Position numbers and translations under genes: made by a program. A stretch of DNA of 64,000 nt from Oasisia sp. SBJ-2009 (taxonomy: Eukaryota; Annelida; Polychaeta; Sabellida; Siboglinidae), in contig OZ024861.1 of assembly GCA_964017155.1 (NCBI GenBank), forward strand, positions 15,544,226 through 15,608,225, written 5' to 3'. The notes under the pieces were generated by a model that saw nothing but the letters and a program-made list of their open reading frames with translations, was not told the DNA's origin and did not search any database. Shown here piece by piece: positions 23,252 to 34,795 of the stretch; the first letter of the stretch is position 1, and the number at the start of each line of letters is the position of its first letter.

Positions 23252-23337
23252 CAGGGGAGGGGGGAAGGGGGGAAGGGGGGAAGGGGGAAGGGGGGAGGGG
23301 GGGAAGGGGGAAGGGGGAGGGGGGGAAGGGGGGTCCA
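23252..23337. repeat. G-rich tract (GGGGGGAA)n
   Basis: Runs of 3-7 G separated by AA or A, about 86 bp on the plus strand. Strong potential for G-quadruplex formation on that strand (the CUB template strand). Confidence 0.93.
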
Positions 23338-24106
23338 TGCTACAAGCATGACTCATGCCTCCCTCTGTTTATGATTATTCCAAATGATTTTGTTTGTTGA
23401 CCTCTGAGTTTGAATTTTGAAGAAAATAACAAGTGTTTTACTATTACTGTTGCTACTAGTATTGCTGCACTCAACGTGTATCATGGACCATGGTCATTGA
23501 GTTTGTTCTCTTTCTTCATTGTCATTGTTCAAAATTGCTGCAATGGTTTTTGTCTTGTGATAATGAATCACCTGATGAGTTTGTTTTATGACTATCTTTT
23601 GACTACTTTAACTGTTTTTCTTATGGTGCAATCTACTGATGCATTCTAATAATGCTTCCTTGTGGTTCTTTCCTAATCTTTCTGTCTTCTGGTGATTTTA
23701 TTGTAGTGCTTTACATATAGTCAATCCCACTTAATTGCATACTGCATATATAGGTTATAAGTGTAACTTTTCATAAGCCAAAGCCTATTTGCATAATAGC
23801 CACATTCAAATGATTGCTTTATTGCGTATTTGCCAATGATCTCCACACTGTATTTGTGTGGTTTCTCAGTCACATCTATCAAAGAAAAATCAATTGTGCA
23901 AGCTAGGATGTTTGTCTGTCATCGAGTAGTGTGATAACAAGGCCAATGGTACTTTATTTGACACTTGCGCATCAATCCAATTAAATGTTTGAGTAACATG
24001 GCATCACTGACTGGGAGCCAATCTACACAACATTTACTTCACACACACAAGCAGGTTGCATGGTACAACATAAATTGTACATAATGGTTTTAACATTTGT
24101 TTTATA
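23338..24106. other. Intron sequence, nothing recognised
   Basis: AT-rich unique sequence within the long CUB intron. The 79-codon frame at 23410 is Phe/Ile/Leu-rich with no supporting signals. Confidence 0.4.
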
Positions 24107-24146
24107 TCTATATATACATATATATAACATATATATATATATACCT

Positions 24147-24189
<43 letters not shown>

Positions 24190-24213
24190 TACACATATAT
24201 ATATATATACGTT
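24107..24213. repeat. (TA)n microsatellite
   Basis: TA repeats with CATA and GTGTGTA interruptions, intronic. Confidence 0.95.
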
Positions 24214-25436
24214 CCTTCAGTTACTCATCATTACTGCAAACAGCCCATTATACACCCAAAATAGACGACGATGATTCATGCAAATTCCTGACCTGCCAAT
24301 TAGTTGGCATTTAAAGGCTGATTTAACCTCGTGATTCACCCCATCCCCTGCAACCATGCGTCCACCCTCCCACACACAATCAGCTGCAGTTGACCTCCTG
24401 CCTGCCAATTTGTCTGCTATTCACTTATTTAAGTAAGACCTATTATTCAATAAAGTTGCAATTATATTTACTTGCACGGGAGCGGAAAAGAGCATGTTCC
24501 ATACTTAGCATCAAGTCGCGTCACAACGCGGCTGCTTCCACCATTGAGGTGGTGGACCAGGGCAGCTGATGAATTGCGCAAGCAAGAACTCGTAGTGATT
24601 AATCTTCCTTACACACGCCAGCCGGGCTTTGGCAATAACCCCCAGATTATGTGTAAAAATTGTACAGTGCGAACACTTGCCCAACACATAAAAACGTTTG
24701 TCCTGAGTTCAAAATTACTGTTGTGCAATGATTGTAGTGTTGTGTAAAATTCATTCTAACCAGGGTAGTAATTTTCCAAAAGATCTGCAGCTGGAAGCAA
24801 TTGGTTATTCTAGGGCACGGGTGTATTGCCTGAATGACAAATAGCCGAAGTGTTGTAAACTGTCATATACTTAATCGGTCTTCACATACACCTAGTCAGA
24901 AGAAAACCATACCCATTTCAGAAACCGTTAGACTTTATTCTGTTTGAGTTAAACAAATCTATTTCTGCATACAGAAACACTAGAAAAACTGCAAATGAAT
25001 TGTTGTTACTGTCAGCATAACAATGATGGTTCTTATGCCAACATTATCATTCATTTCTTAGCCATGATATTTACCACTACAGCTTCTGCTGCAATATAAT
25101 ATGTATGATAAATTCATTGTCAATGTTAAGTAATTTTTATGACTAGTGACTAATGTATATTATATGCATATGATATTTTATGTATATATATATACTTTGT
25201 TCCTTATTTGACCATTTATTACTATTTTATTTATATTAAACAATTATTATTACTATTAATGATTTAATTAATATTATTTGTTTTGCATTTTTATATAAAA
25301 TATAGTATAGTATGCATGTTTTGTTATATTATATATTTTAATTTGGTATGAGGTGCAATCATAAGCAATTATGGTTCTGGTGCTAAACCAAATAAAATAT
25401 CTTATTATATCATAGGAGAGATGCCTGAAAACTTAC
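24214..25436. other. Intron sequence with a balanced-composition island
   Basis: 24290-24620 is more GC-balanced than its surroundings (for example GTGATTAATCTTCCTTACAC at 24595-24614) and lacks an ORF with splice support, so it may be a non-coding element. 25080-25400 is very AT-rich. Confidence 0.25.
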
Positions 25437-25645
25437 CTTTATATAAAAATTTAAAAATCCCCCGGAATCCTGTGTTATTTGCTTGTACGCCGTCTGTGTG
25501 AAACTCCAGTATTAAACTCCGATCAGAGGAGTAATGTTTCTTTTGTACCATTGAGATATTGCCACACAACTCATAGTTGGCGATGTAATGTTCATTCACC
25601 TCTGGCCGCTCCAAGTCCAGAAAAAATCTTACAAAGTCTGCACAT
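25437..25645 (-). CDS. CUB gene exon: second half of CUB domain 1
   Basis: 209-bp exon with acceptor TTATTCTTTCAG before 25645 and donor GTAAGT at 25436-25431. It starts with the last base of a codon shared with exon 26472-26652 and ends with the first base of an Ala codon. It encodes CADFVRFFLDL, YELCGNIS, YSSDRSLILEFHTDG and GFRGIFKFLYK, the Cys3-Cys4 half of a CUB domain ending in the usual G-F-G-F strand. The CADFVRFFLDLER stretch is close to what I recall for suppressor-of-lurcher protein 1-like sequences. Confidence 0.87.
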
Positions 25646-26471
25646 CTGAAAGAATAACAGCAAATGTAAACATGTATAATGATAGTTGTTGTAACTTATT
25701 TGTACAGTACTATAATATTTAAGCTATAAACCTGTTCAGGGATGTTTAAATTATAACATCTGTAATTATAAAATGTAAACATTATCACTAATCTTAAAAT
25801 AAACTATTATAATTGAGCTAGTTTATGAAGCTAGGTGACACTGTTGTAAAAACATAAAGTAACAAACGTTTTAATAACGATAAAGGGCATTATAAGACTT
25901 CTGACATTTTTTGAATTGCTTTGTTTGAGGTCTGGGCCTGATTTCGGACTGGAGATGAAGGTTGCTTTTCAAAGTATTACATCAAAGCTGATGTTTAATG
26001 GGAAGGAAATATTATGTAAAATATTATCACTTTGGGCAATTAAAATACTGTGTACTTTTAACCATACAAAGGTGAGACATTTATTTAGACTAAATAAAAT
26101 CTCCTAGATCATGTGCACATATCTGAACTACGTAAGATTTTTCTATGACACTGTTACACCAGAAAATGTTACACAAGTTTAATCCACTACTAGTTTAATG
26201 TTAAACTAGAAAATATTTCTACCCCAAAATAATAGGTCTACGTTATAAAACAAAACATGAATTTAACAAAGTGCTGAACAAATGGAATAAAATGTGTGAC
26301 AAAACTGAACTAAGTGACCATTTTAGTAAGCAAGTGTTCCAGTGGCACTTCCTGCTATATATAGACAGTTTTCTGTATACAAAGTCTTAATGAGCAAAAT
26401 AAATGTTAAAATCAAATTCAGACTGATTAACTCTCACAAAAATGGTAGTTGACAGTAGTTCATCTACTTAC
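25646..26471. other. CUB gene intron, 826 bp
   Basis: AT-rich intron with no embedded feature recognised. Confidence 0.7.
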
Positions 26472-26652
26472 TTGCTTGTGACGGGCACTTGAAGATTAAA
26501 CTCGAGAAACGTGAGTTCAACGATTTCATCTAATTCTGCTATGAAGGTGTACAGTATACAGTTGACGTTGTTGGGGTAGATCTGGGGGAAGTTTGGAGAC
26601 GTGAATGTGCCACTGGACCGGCCATGACTCTGATAGACGACACACTCGCACG
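26472..26652 (-). CDS. CUB gene exon: first half of CUB domain 1 (SOL-1-like)
   Basis: 181-bp exon, donor GTAAGT at 26471-26466, acceptor ATTGTCTGTTGTAG before 26652. It encodes CECVVYQSHG, SGTFTSPNFPQIYPNNVNC, ILYTFIA and VELTFLEFNL, the start of a CUB domain. With the three other exons it forms a 284-codon in-frame model: two tandem CUB domains and a linker. CUB proteins of this kind (SOL-1, NETO) are secreted or membrane-anchored auxiliary subunits of ionotropic receptors; that role is inferred from resemblance only. An in-frame ATG at 26677 would give a short hydrophobic start (MVTLLSVVAC), but an upstream 5' exon is more likely because the acceptor is good and that leader is too short. 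Confidence 0.83.
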
Positions 26653-28150
26653 CTACAACAGACAATAGTGTCACCATTACTACAACGTTGTGCTGTTGGT
26701 GTAAGCCGTAGATGCACCTACCTTTGCCATATGTCAGTTTTCAAAATCAATGCCGATCTGGACTCAAAAATATGAAGTTTCGCACTTCCATAACAGATGA
26801 CGCAAATGTTTATTCATGCTTTACGTTATATGTGGACCAGCAATGTCCAAGTGGGACCACACACTGTTTGCTGTCGGTGCTGGCCACCTGGATTTGAGCT
26901 TGGATGTAGAACACTGCAACAGCGTAGTACTGTCAGCATTGACAGAAAACAGGTGCTCCGGGAAACCTGTCATAAAAAGTTGCACCCGTCTACAATAACT
27001 GAACATGCGTGTGTACACAAGCATGCACACATTCACAGAAGCTCCACCACCATAAACCAACACTGTCTGCTCCATATTTTACATACTATGCTTAATACCT
27101 GAACACATATTTTAAAGTGTAGTCATTTTAGTAATTATTTTCAACAATACATTTTGCATTCTGAATGATTCGTTAATGATATTATCCAATTTGAAATACA
27201 GACATTACTGGCAAGACATTACTGGCAATACTCCGAACTGCCAGTAATGGTTTAATCGCAAGTATCTTTGATGTGCAATCTCTTTCACATGGCTTCCACA
27301 TTAAAAAGACTAATTCTGTGAATATCCTGCTAATAATAGAGTGATTCCATGTAATGGAGAAGACAGTCTTTTTCTATGAGTGATTATTCATGCAGATGAC
27401 CCATTAAGTGCATTGAACAGCAGAAGGAAAGACAACAGTTACAATAAAATAGAAAATTCATTGCATGCCCTTCATAGTAGACAACATATACAAGGTGGAA
27501 GTGAGAGGAGCACTTCAGTATGAAGTGAAAGTGAAAGTATTTTTCAATATGAAGTGAAGAATGAAGTGAAAGTCTAACAATTATCAAATCATTGCTGGAT
27601 TGATCCCATTGGATATTTTTTAATCAACCATTTCATTGGTAATTTTTTAATACTGTGATATTCATAGTAACCAATAATCGTGTTTAAAGCCTCATCAAAG
27701 TATAACATTAAATCACATAAAAAGATAGCTATAGGACTAACATTAACACAGACTAATACCAACTCTGACAAGTAGCAACACAGGAAATAATATCATACAA
27801 AGGAAAGACAGATAGGCGCCTCTGAACTATAAATCCCAATATAAATACCACACAATCCATCTCTTGCAATTAAGCAGCAACTGACATATAGACAATATTG
27901 TCTCGTCTAAAACAGACATCTAAATGACAGAGGAAGGCCATCATACAAGCACAACTGCCCATGATTGTTGATGTTAAAAATTGTGATTCTGGAGTGTCAC
28001 CCACTGGGAGTTTGGTTTCACAGCATGTGAAATTTACAAAATCTGTAATGTTGTGTATAATACAATTATACTTTTGTCTTTGGTTTAGTCGAATCATCTT
28101 GTGTGAGTATGCGGTTTTTCAGGAATTAAAGATCAGTAAACGTAGTTTAA
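26653..28150. other. 5' flank or intron of the CUB gene, nothing recognised
   Basis: No further minus-strand CUB or signal-peptide exon recognised. Overlapping frames at 26712-27102 are unsupported. Confidence 0.35.
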
Positions 28151-28154
28151 TTAA

Positions 28155-29001
28155 AGGACAAAAAAACGCAACGGTTTCGCGTCATACACCTAATAGAGTT
28201 TATACAAAGTAACAATTTCCACATATACTCAATTTTTTAACGTCAGCGGTTTACTCAGAATGTGACTTTAAAGTCTAAAATTCTAACGAAATCCACGATG
28301 GTCTAGACGCCGCCATCAGTGAAGGGTTAACTTGGCTTGGCCATTCAGCGCGCGGCATTCTATGTCTCTGCCACTTCCTGCGATGTTATTAAGGGTCAAC
28401 AACTTCGAGTCTTCGACAGTTCGTTCAGGCGTGACATCTAGCAGCTGCTTATAGACGTGTATCTAAATCTGTGGTTAAATCTATGGTAAACTTTAGTAAT
28501 TATGCCTTAAAGCATACGGTTGCATGCAATAATAGTTGAAAAAAACCGGTAGTATTGAAGCAATGGATTCACGTTTGCGGGCGTACTGTTTGGAATCCCT
28601 CCAGTCCAAGTACAGTTCACTTTGCTCGGTCCATTTTGAGGAGAAATGCTTTGAAGTAGACATGTAGACATGTATCATCAGTTGATAGGATGATTTCAGC
28701 GATAACAATAATAGACAACTTTATATTTACCGTCATCAGCATGTTACGCGCGTTGCCGAGTTGCAGACATTTCATGACAACAGCCAAACCCCATGCAGGG
28801 AATCTGCGTGGAGAGGGTCTCACCGTTGTGACGTCATTCTTCGTCTAAGATGGTGTTGCTCACAGTATTTTGATGGCTGGGTGTTCAAAAATATTTTTCT
28901 GGTAAACCGCTGGCGTTAACAAATTGAGTATATGTGGAAATTGTTTCTTTATATTAACTCTATTAGGTGTATGCCACGAAACAGTTGCGTTTTTTTGTCC
29001 T
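28155..29001. mobile_element. 847-bp TTAA-flanked element with 99-bp inverted repeats
   Basis: Left TIR 28155-28253 and right TIR 28903-29001 are inverted copies, 91 of 99 positions identical, starting AGGACAAAAAAACGCAAC. TTAA flanks both ends (28151-28154 and 29002-29005). The interior, about 650 bp, carries a decayed THAP-like segment (28505-28667) and otherwise no long ORF. The terminal similarity suggests moderate age. It is a non-autonomous deletion derivative of an unseen transposon. Confidence 0.82.
28505..28667 (+). pseudogene. Decayed THAP-like zinc-finger segment
   Basis: From ATG 28563 a 34-codon frame reads SKYSSLCSVHFEEKCFEVD, matching the C-terminal part of the THAP C2CH finger (LCS-HF-CFE, Cys-x2-His). 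About 100 bp upstream, in other frames, AYGC and NNS recall the THAP N-terminal GCNN signature, but they are broken by stops and a frameshift and the spacing is too short. THAP domains are DNA-binding modules of P-element-type transposases and of some host proteins. No transposase core is present. The assignment rests on one short motif. Confidence 0.4.
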
Positions 29002-29005
29002 TTAA

Positions 29006-30531
29006 CAGTGGTACTTTATAGTGGATTCACATTGCAATGAGTCTTAATCAAACTAATATCCATGTAAAACTATATTTTGAAACCCCTTTTTGATGTCATC
29101 TAATATATATACATATGCAGACAACAGAACATCAAACATATGAGACAACCTGACCAACCCTTTAACACATTTTTCATCAAGCTAAACTAATGTAAGGTTA
29201 AATTATTTAATCCTGACAGCAATAAATAATCAAACATTTACATATATATTTGATAGATGCAAATATTTTGTAAATAAACCAAAAAAATCAATAAGCAATA
29301 AATAAAATATTTATGCACTTAGGAAAATAAAAAAATTGCTGCAGGATTTAGGATTTGTCGCAAGACCAAAATACCTGCTCTCGTAAGAGCAAGCAGCCAC
29401 CGTCGCTGTGTTACATAATGTGACAGTCACATGTGTTGATCTGTGATGCGTTTGTCACACCTGTGTCAGTGTATAAAAGCGAGTGTCCGGAAACAGGGGT
29501 TAAGCAATAGGGCAAGGTCTAATTCTACGGACAAGCCCAGCTGTCCAATCTCCTCTGACCTTAAGACAGGGGCCGCAGCATCCCAGCTTAATTTACAGTT
29601 GCTCCAGGCAAGCAATTGCTTATGCACTGGTCAAACTCCTTGGCCGAGATGGACAGGCGACTTCATTAGGGGTCATCTCAAAATGTTGCGATATTAATTT
29701 TTTACAAATCATTTGATCTTATAAGGCATGGTATACTTGTCTAAACATTTCTCAGTGCACTTTAAATAGTCTACACCCCCCGGGATTAGTTGATATGAAG
29801 GCCACCAAAACTGCTCTGGGAAGACTTCAGCAATACTGCATTTACTGTTCAATTTCTCTCATATCCACTCCTGCCAAGTCATTATTAAAACAACTGTACT
29901 AAGACAACACAGTTGAACGTAAATGTCCGAGCTTCACAATGGTAGAAATAGGAGACTAGATCTATATAAGACATCACACACATGAACAAAAGACATGACA
30001 ACATTGGGGTGAGAAAAGGCACTATGCGTAGCAAACAGCAATTTCTTGTCTTTGACAAGCCCTGGAGGTTGGCATGCATGTAAGTCAACCAACATATACC
30101 ATCCAGTCATGCAATCATGCCAACAGCGGAAGTCAGGCTGCAAATGTTTTTCTTTTTCACTAAGATCCAACTCACTGGCTCCTACCTACTTCATATGACA
30201 TGTAAAGTGTTTAAGACATTCACTATAATCTCATAAAATTCTACTGATTCACGAATGGACCTGAATTCATATTATTAATTTTGCAATATTAAACAAGTCC
30301 GGTCTGTAATTTTTTGTAATTATGTAACCACCCGCACAGATACATGTATACATCTCCATTGTGTTCACACAATTTTACCTCTTTCAATATGATATGAACT
30401 TTCGAAAGCAATACATGATTGCTTTGCTGAAACAAAGGCAGAGAGGATTATTTGCATTGGTTGTCTGTGTGTGTCTGGAACACTGTAAGAATGAGTTTAT
30501 CCAATATCCAACACACATGAAAAAAAGGAAA
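29006..30531. other. Intergenic DNA with one TATA-like site
   Basis: Unique AT-rich sequence. 29380-29700 is GC-balanced, contains TATAAAAGC and an 84-codon frame (29443-29697) without a recognisable domain. Nothing else supported. Confidence 0.3.
29472..29479 (+). promoter_or_regulatory. TATA-box-like motif
   Basis: TATAAAAG in a GC-balanced context (CAGTGTATAAAAGCGAGTG). No initiator, first exon or downstream gene can be tied to it, so it may be chance. Confidence 0.15.
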
Positions 30532-32961
30532 ATGCCACAATATGATGTCCATGATCCGGATAAGACAATGCCACAATTAAGTATGCCCATGATCCGGATA
30601 TGACAATGCCACAATGTGATGTCCATTATCCAGATAAGACAATGCCACAATGTGATGTCCATGATCCAGATAAGACAATGCCACAATGTGATGTCCATGA
30701 TCCAGATAAGACAATGCCAAAGTGTGATGTCCATGATCCAGATAAGACAATGCCACAATGTGATGTCCATGATCCGGATATGACAATGCCACAATGTGAT
30801 GTCCATGATCCAGATAAGACAATGCCACAATGTGATGTCCATGATCCAGATAAGACAATGCCACAATGTGATGTCCATGATCCAGATAAGACAATGCCAA
30901 AGTGTGATGTCCATGATCCAGATAAGACAATGCCACAATGTGATGTCCATGATCCAGATAAGACAATGCCACAATGTGATGTCCATGATCCAGAAAAGAC
31001 AATGCCACAATGTGATGTCCATGATCCAGATAAGACAATGCCACAATGTTATATCCATGATCCAGAAAAGACAATGCCAAAGTGTGATGTCCATGATCCA
31101 GATAAGACAATGCCACAATGTGATGTCCATGATCCAGATAAGACAATGCCACAATGTGATGTCCATGATCCAGATAAGACAATGCCAAAGTGTGATGTCC
31201 ATGATCCAGATAAGACAATGCCACAATGTTATATCCATGATCCGGATAAGACAATGCCACGATGTGATGTCCATGATCCGGATAAGACAATGCCACAATG
31301 TGATGTCCATGATCCGGATAAGACAATGCCCCAATTATATGTCCATGATCCAGATAAGACAATGCCACAATGTGATGTCCATGATCCAGATAAGACAATG
31401 CCACAATGTGATGTCCATGATCCAGATAAGACAATGCCACAATGTGATGTCTATGATCCAGATAAGACAATGCCACAATGTGATGTCCATGATCCAGATA
31501 AGACAATGCCACAATGTGATGTCCATGATCCAGATAAGACAATGCAACAATGTGATGTCTATGATCCAGATAAGACAATGCACAATGTGATGTCCATGAT
31601 CCAGATAAGACAATGCCACAATGTGATGTCCATGATCCAGATAAGACAATGCCACAATGTCATGATGTCCATGATCCGGATAAGACAATGCCACAATGTG
31701 ATGTCCATGATCCAGATAAGACAATGCCACAATGTGATGTCCATGATCCAGATAAGACAATGCCACAATGTCATGATGTCCATGATCTGGATAAGACAAT
31801 GCCACAATGTGATGTCCATGATCCAGATAAGACAATGCCACAATGTGATGTCCATCATCCAGATAAGACAACGCCACAATGTGATGTCCATGATCCAGAT
31901 AAGACAATGCCAAAGTGTGATGTCCATGATCCAGAAAAGACAATGCAACAATGTGATGTCCATGATCCAGATAAGGCAATGCCACAATGTGATGTCCATG
32001 ATCCAGATAAGACAATGCCACAATGTGATGTCCATGATCCGGATAAGACAATGCCACAATGTGATGTCCATGATCCGGATAAGACAATGCCACAATGTGA
32101 TGTCCATGATCCAGATAAGACAATGCCACAATGTGATGTCCATGATCCGGATAAGACAATGCCACAATGTGATGTCCATGATCCAGATAAGACAATGCCA
32201 CAATGTGATGTCCATGATCCAGATAAGACAATGCCACAATGTGATGTCCATGATCCAGATAAGACAATGCCACAATGTGATGTCCATGATCCAGATAAGA
32301 CAATGCCACAATGTGATGTCCATGATCCAGATAAGACAATGCCACAATGTGATGTCCATGATCCAGATAAGACAATGCCACAATGTGATGTCCATGATCC
32401 AGATAAGACAATGCCACAATGTGATGTCCATGATCCAGATAAGACAATGCCACAATGTGATGTCCATGATCCAGATAAGACAATGCCACAATGTGATGTC
32501 CATGATCCAGATAAGACAATGCCACAATGTGATGTCCATGATCCAGATAAGACAATGCCACAATGTGATGTCCATGATCCAGATAAGACAATGCCACAAT
32601 GTGATGTCCATGATCCAGATAAGACAATGCCACAATGTGATGTCCATGATCCAGATAAGACAATGCAACAATGTGATGTCCATGATCCAGATAAGACAAT
32701 GCCACAATGTGATGTCCATGATCCAGATAAGACAATGCCACAATGTGATGTCCATGATCCAGATAAGACAATGCCACAATGTGATGTCCATGATCCAGAT
32801 AAGACAATGCCACAATGTGATGTCCATGATCCGGATAAGACAATGCCACAATGTGATGTCCATGATCCAGATAAGACAATGCCACAATGTGATGTCCATG
32901 ATCCAGATAAGACAATGCCACAATGTGATGTCCATGATCCAGATAAGACAATGCCACAATG
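30532..32961. repeat. 36-bp satellite array, about 67 units
   Basis: Unit begins ATGCCACAATGTGATGTCCA and ends AGATAAGACA. Units at the left (30532-31350) differ from one another (CCAAAG, GTTATATCC and GAAAAG variants), while 32000-32960 is nearly homogeneous. Five of the six frames of the unit lack stops, which explains several long overlapping open frames, including one of 806 codons from 30600. A 1-bp deletion near 31581 and 3-bp insertions near 31660 and 31772 change or lengthen units without selection for frame. I do not call a protein. Confidence 0.97.
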
Positions 32962-33924
32962 ATTATTATGATGTCCATATCCAGACACGAATGGTTGCGT
33001 CAATGCACTCTGTGCCCTGATTCTCACTCATGTCATCAAAACATAATATGGAACTACTAGAAAACAGTTACCAAGTATGACTGCTATCATGAATACATGT
33101 ACACAAATGTGGAAGATCAGGCTTTCCGGAATATATGCAAATAAAAGGTACGTTCTTATATAATGCAATATTCAAAATCTCAGAATTGCTCAGAGCACTT
33201 TTCCACTTTAATCCCTGGCAGACCTGTTCAACCAAACACCATCTCAACATCTCTGGGAAATACCATAAATGATGTTCGTTATTTTGAATTGTGATTACAT
33301 TTGTTTAATATATCAGAGCTAAACTGTAATCTATGTAACTATAAAATGTTTGCCAACGCACACAATCAAAATCACATTGGAACTACGGCATGTACTGATA
33401 TAGCCTGTTTGCACTGGTCTAAATCCCCTGGCCCAGTTAGTCCAAGTGAGTCTAATTTGAGGAATCTAGTTCCACTTGACAAAATTGCTGGTGCACTCAA
33501 TTGCCTCAATATATGGCCACAAGACCCAGAAAGTTCACATTCCTTAAACTGGCAGGCGATCTCTTACGGCTACAAATGAGGCCTTATGAATTGTACTATT
33601 TGTCTGTTATTTCTAGGATTGGGTGTTGTAAATGCACAATGTGTGATAACTTATAATTTAATGTTGATGATAAACTATTTAATGGTTCAATTATAAATGA
33701 AGCAGTGCGTTTTGTAATTATTTATAACTATAATTGACAACTGTATTTGAATATGCTAAGAACCTTGTATTGTATGTGGTAAATATAAGTTATTTATGAT
33801 GTTCAGTTGTAACTGTAGATCTATGCATCTTTTCAAAGTTGACAATTTTATCAATACAATTTTAGAACAAAACCAAAATGATATAAAACAAAATCTGCAA
33901 TATACTCTGTCTAAGTAACATCCT
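32962..33924. other. Intergenic DNA with a dispersed repeat
   Basis: Contains the second copy of the CCCTGGCAGACCTGTTCAA family at 33190-33262; otherwise AT-rich unique sequence. The 92-codon frame at 33301-33579 has no recognised domain. Confidence 0.4.
33190..33262. repeat. Dispersed repeat family, copy B
   Basis: Same orientation as 13812-13885. Shared blocks: CCCTGGCAGACCTGTTCAA, CCATCTCAAC and TCTCTGGGAA. Confidence 0.5.
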
Positions 33925-34225
33925 ACACTGCCCATATGAACTGCTGGTATGACATCCTACACTGCCCATATGACATTACACACTGTCAGTATGACATTCC
34001 ACACTGTCCATATGTCATTACACACTGCTGGTATGACATTCCACACTGCTGGCATGACATTCCACACTGCCCATATGACATTCCACACTGCCCATGTTAC
34101 TCCACACTGTCAGTATAACTTTCCACACCAGCTGTGTGGTATTTTCCACTACCCATATGACATTCATCACTGCCAATGTGACATTTCACACTTCCCATTT
34201 GACATTTGCACTGCCTGTATGACAC
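33925..34225. repeat. ~20-bp degenerate tandem repeat
   Basis: About 15 units of the type CACACTGCCCATATGACATT with TGCTGGTATGAC and TGTCAGTATGAC variants. Unit length varies from 19 to 21 bp. Confidence 0.9.
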
Positions 34226-34337
34226 TCTCTTCTGCCCTGACTTGAACAAGTTCACCTAGAACACTGTACTATCGTCAACCTAACTATAAAGTCACCCGCA
34301 CTGGGTTAATGGAGTGTGTCTGTGTGTGCATGCATGT

Positions 34338-34455
34338 GTTTTGAATATGATAGTTGTGAACCTTCTGGACGAGGGCAGAAGGACGTACTCGTTCTACATA
34401 ACGAGTACGTCCTTCTACCCTCGTCCAGAAGGTTCAGAACTATCATATCCAAAAC
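34338..34455. repeat. 56-bp near-perfect hairpin with a 6-nt loop
   Basis: Left arm 34338-34393, loop CTACAT 34394-34399, right arm 34400-34455. The arms differ at only 3 of 56 positions. Arm content includes ACCTTCTGGACGAGGG and GAAGGACGTACTCGTT. No TTAA or other clear duplication at the ends. Overlapping frames on both strands simply read the two arms. Confidence 0.95.
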
Positions 34456-34659
34456 AAATAGGAAGCATGACTCATTCTTTCCAATGTCTGTATGACTTCT
34501 CAACGATAAACACCTCTGACGTTATGTGTGTATATTGTATTTTGTTTCTTTTATTTTTTATTTGTAAAAGGACGACCACAATTACAATTATAACTATAAT
34601 TAAAAAATTATAGTCTAGATTAGTCTTGTATTTTATTGTGATTAATGTTTACATACTGT

Positions 34660-34795
34660 TTTAATAATGAATTTATCTGTATTTTTATTTCTCTACTCCT
34701 GTATTTTATATTTTTATGATGAATTTTTATGATGAATGCTGCAAAATGAATTTCCTGATCTGGGACAATAAAGTTTTATTGTATTGTATGTATGT
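34660..34795 (+). mobile_element. LINE 3' UTR end with TATTG tail
   Basis: GAATTTCCTGATCTGGGACA then ATAAAGTTTTATTGTATTG is the same 3' end as at 10160-10225. No ORF remnant is recognised upstream, so this is a strongly truncated copy. Confidence 0.55.

Noticed and set aside
26653..26677. ATG at 26677 as the CUB gene start with a signal peptide
   Set aside because: The leader would be only about ten residues, and the same bases form a good splice acceptor; an upstream exon is more likely.
30532..32961. CRISPR-like array
   Set aside because: Units are contiguous with no unique spacers, and the context is eukaryotic. The same holds for the 31-, 51- and 54-bp arrays.
30600..33020. 806-codon open frame with a 12-residue Cys/His/Asp-rich repeat
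   Set aside because: It is the 36-bp satellite read through; five frames are open, the reading register shifts at a 1-bp deletion, and there is no signal, domain or promoter context.
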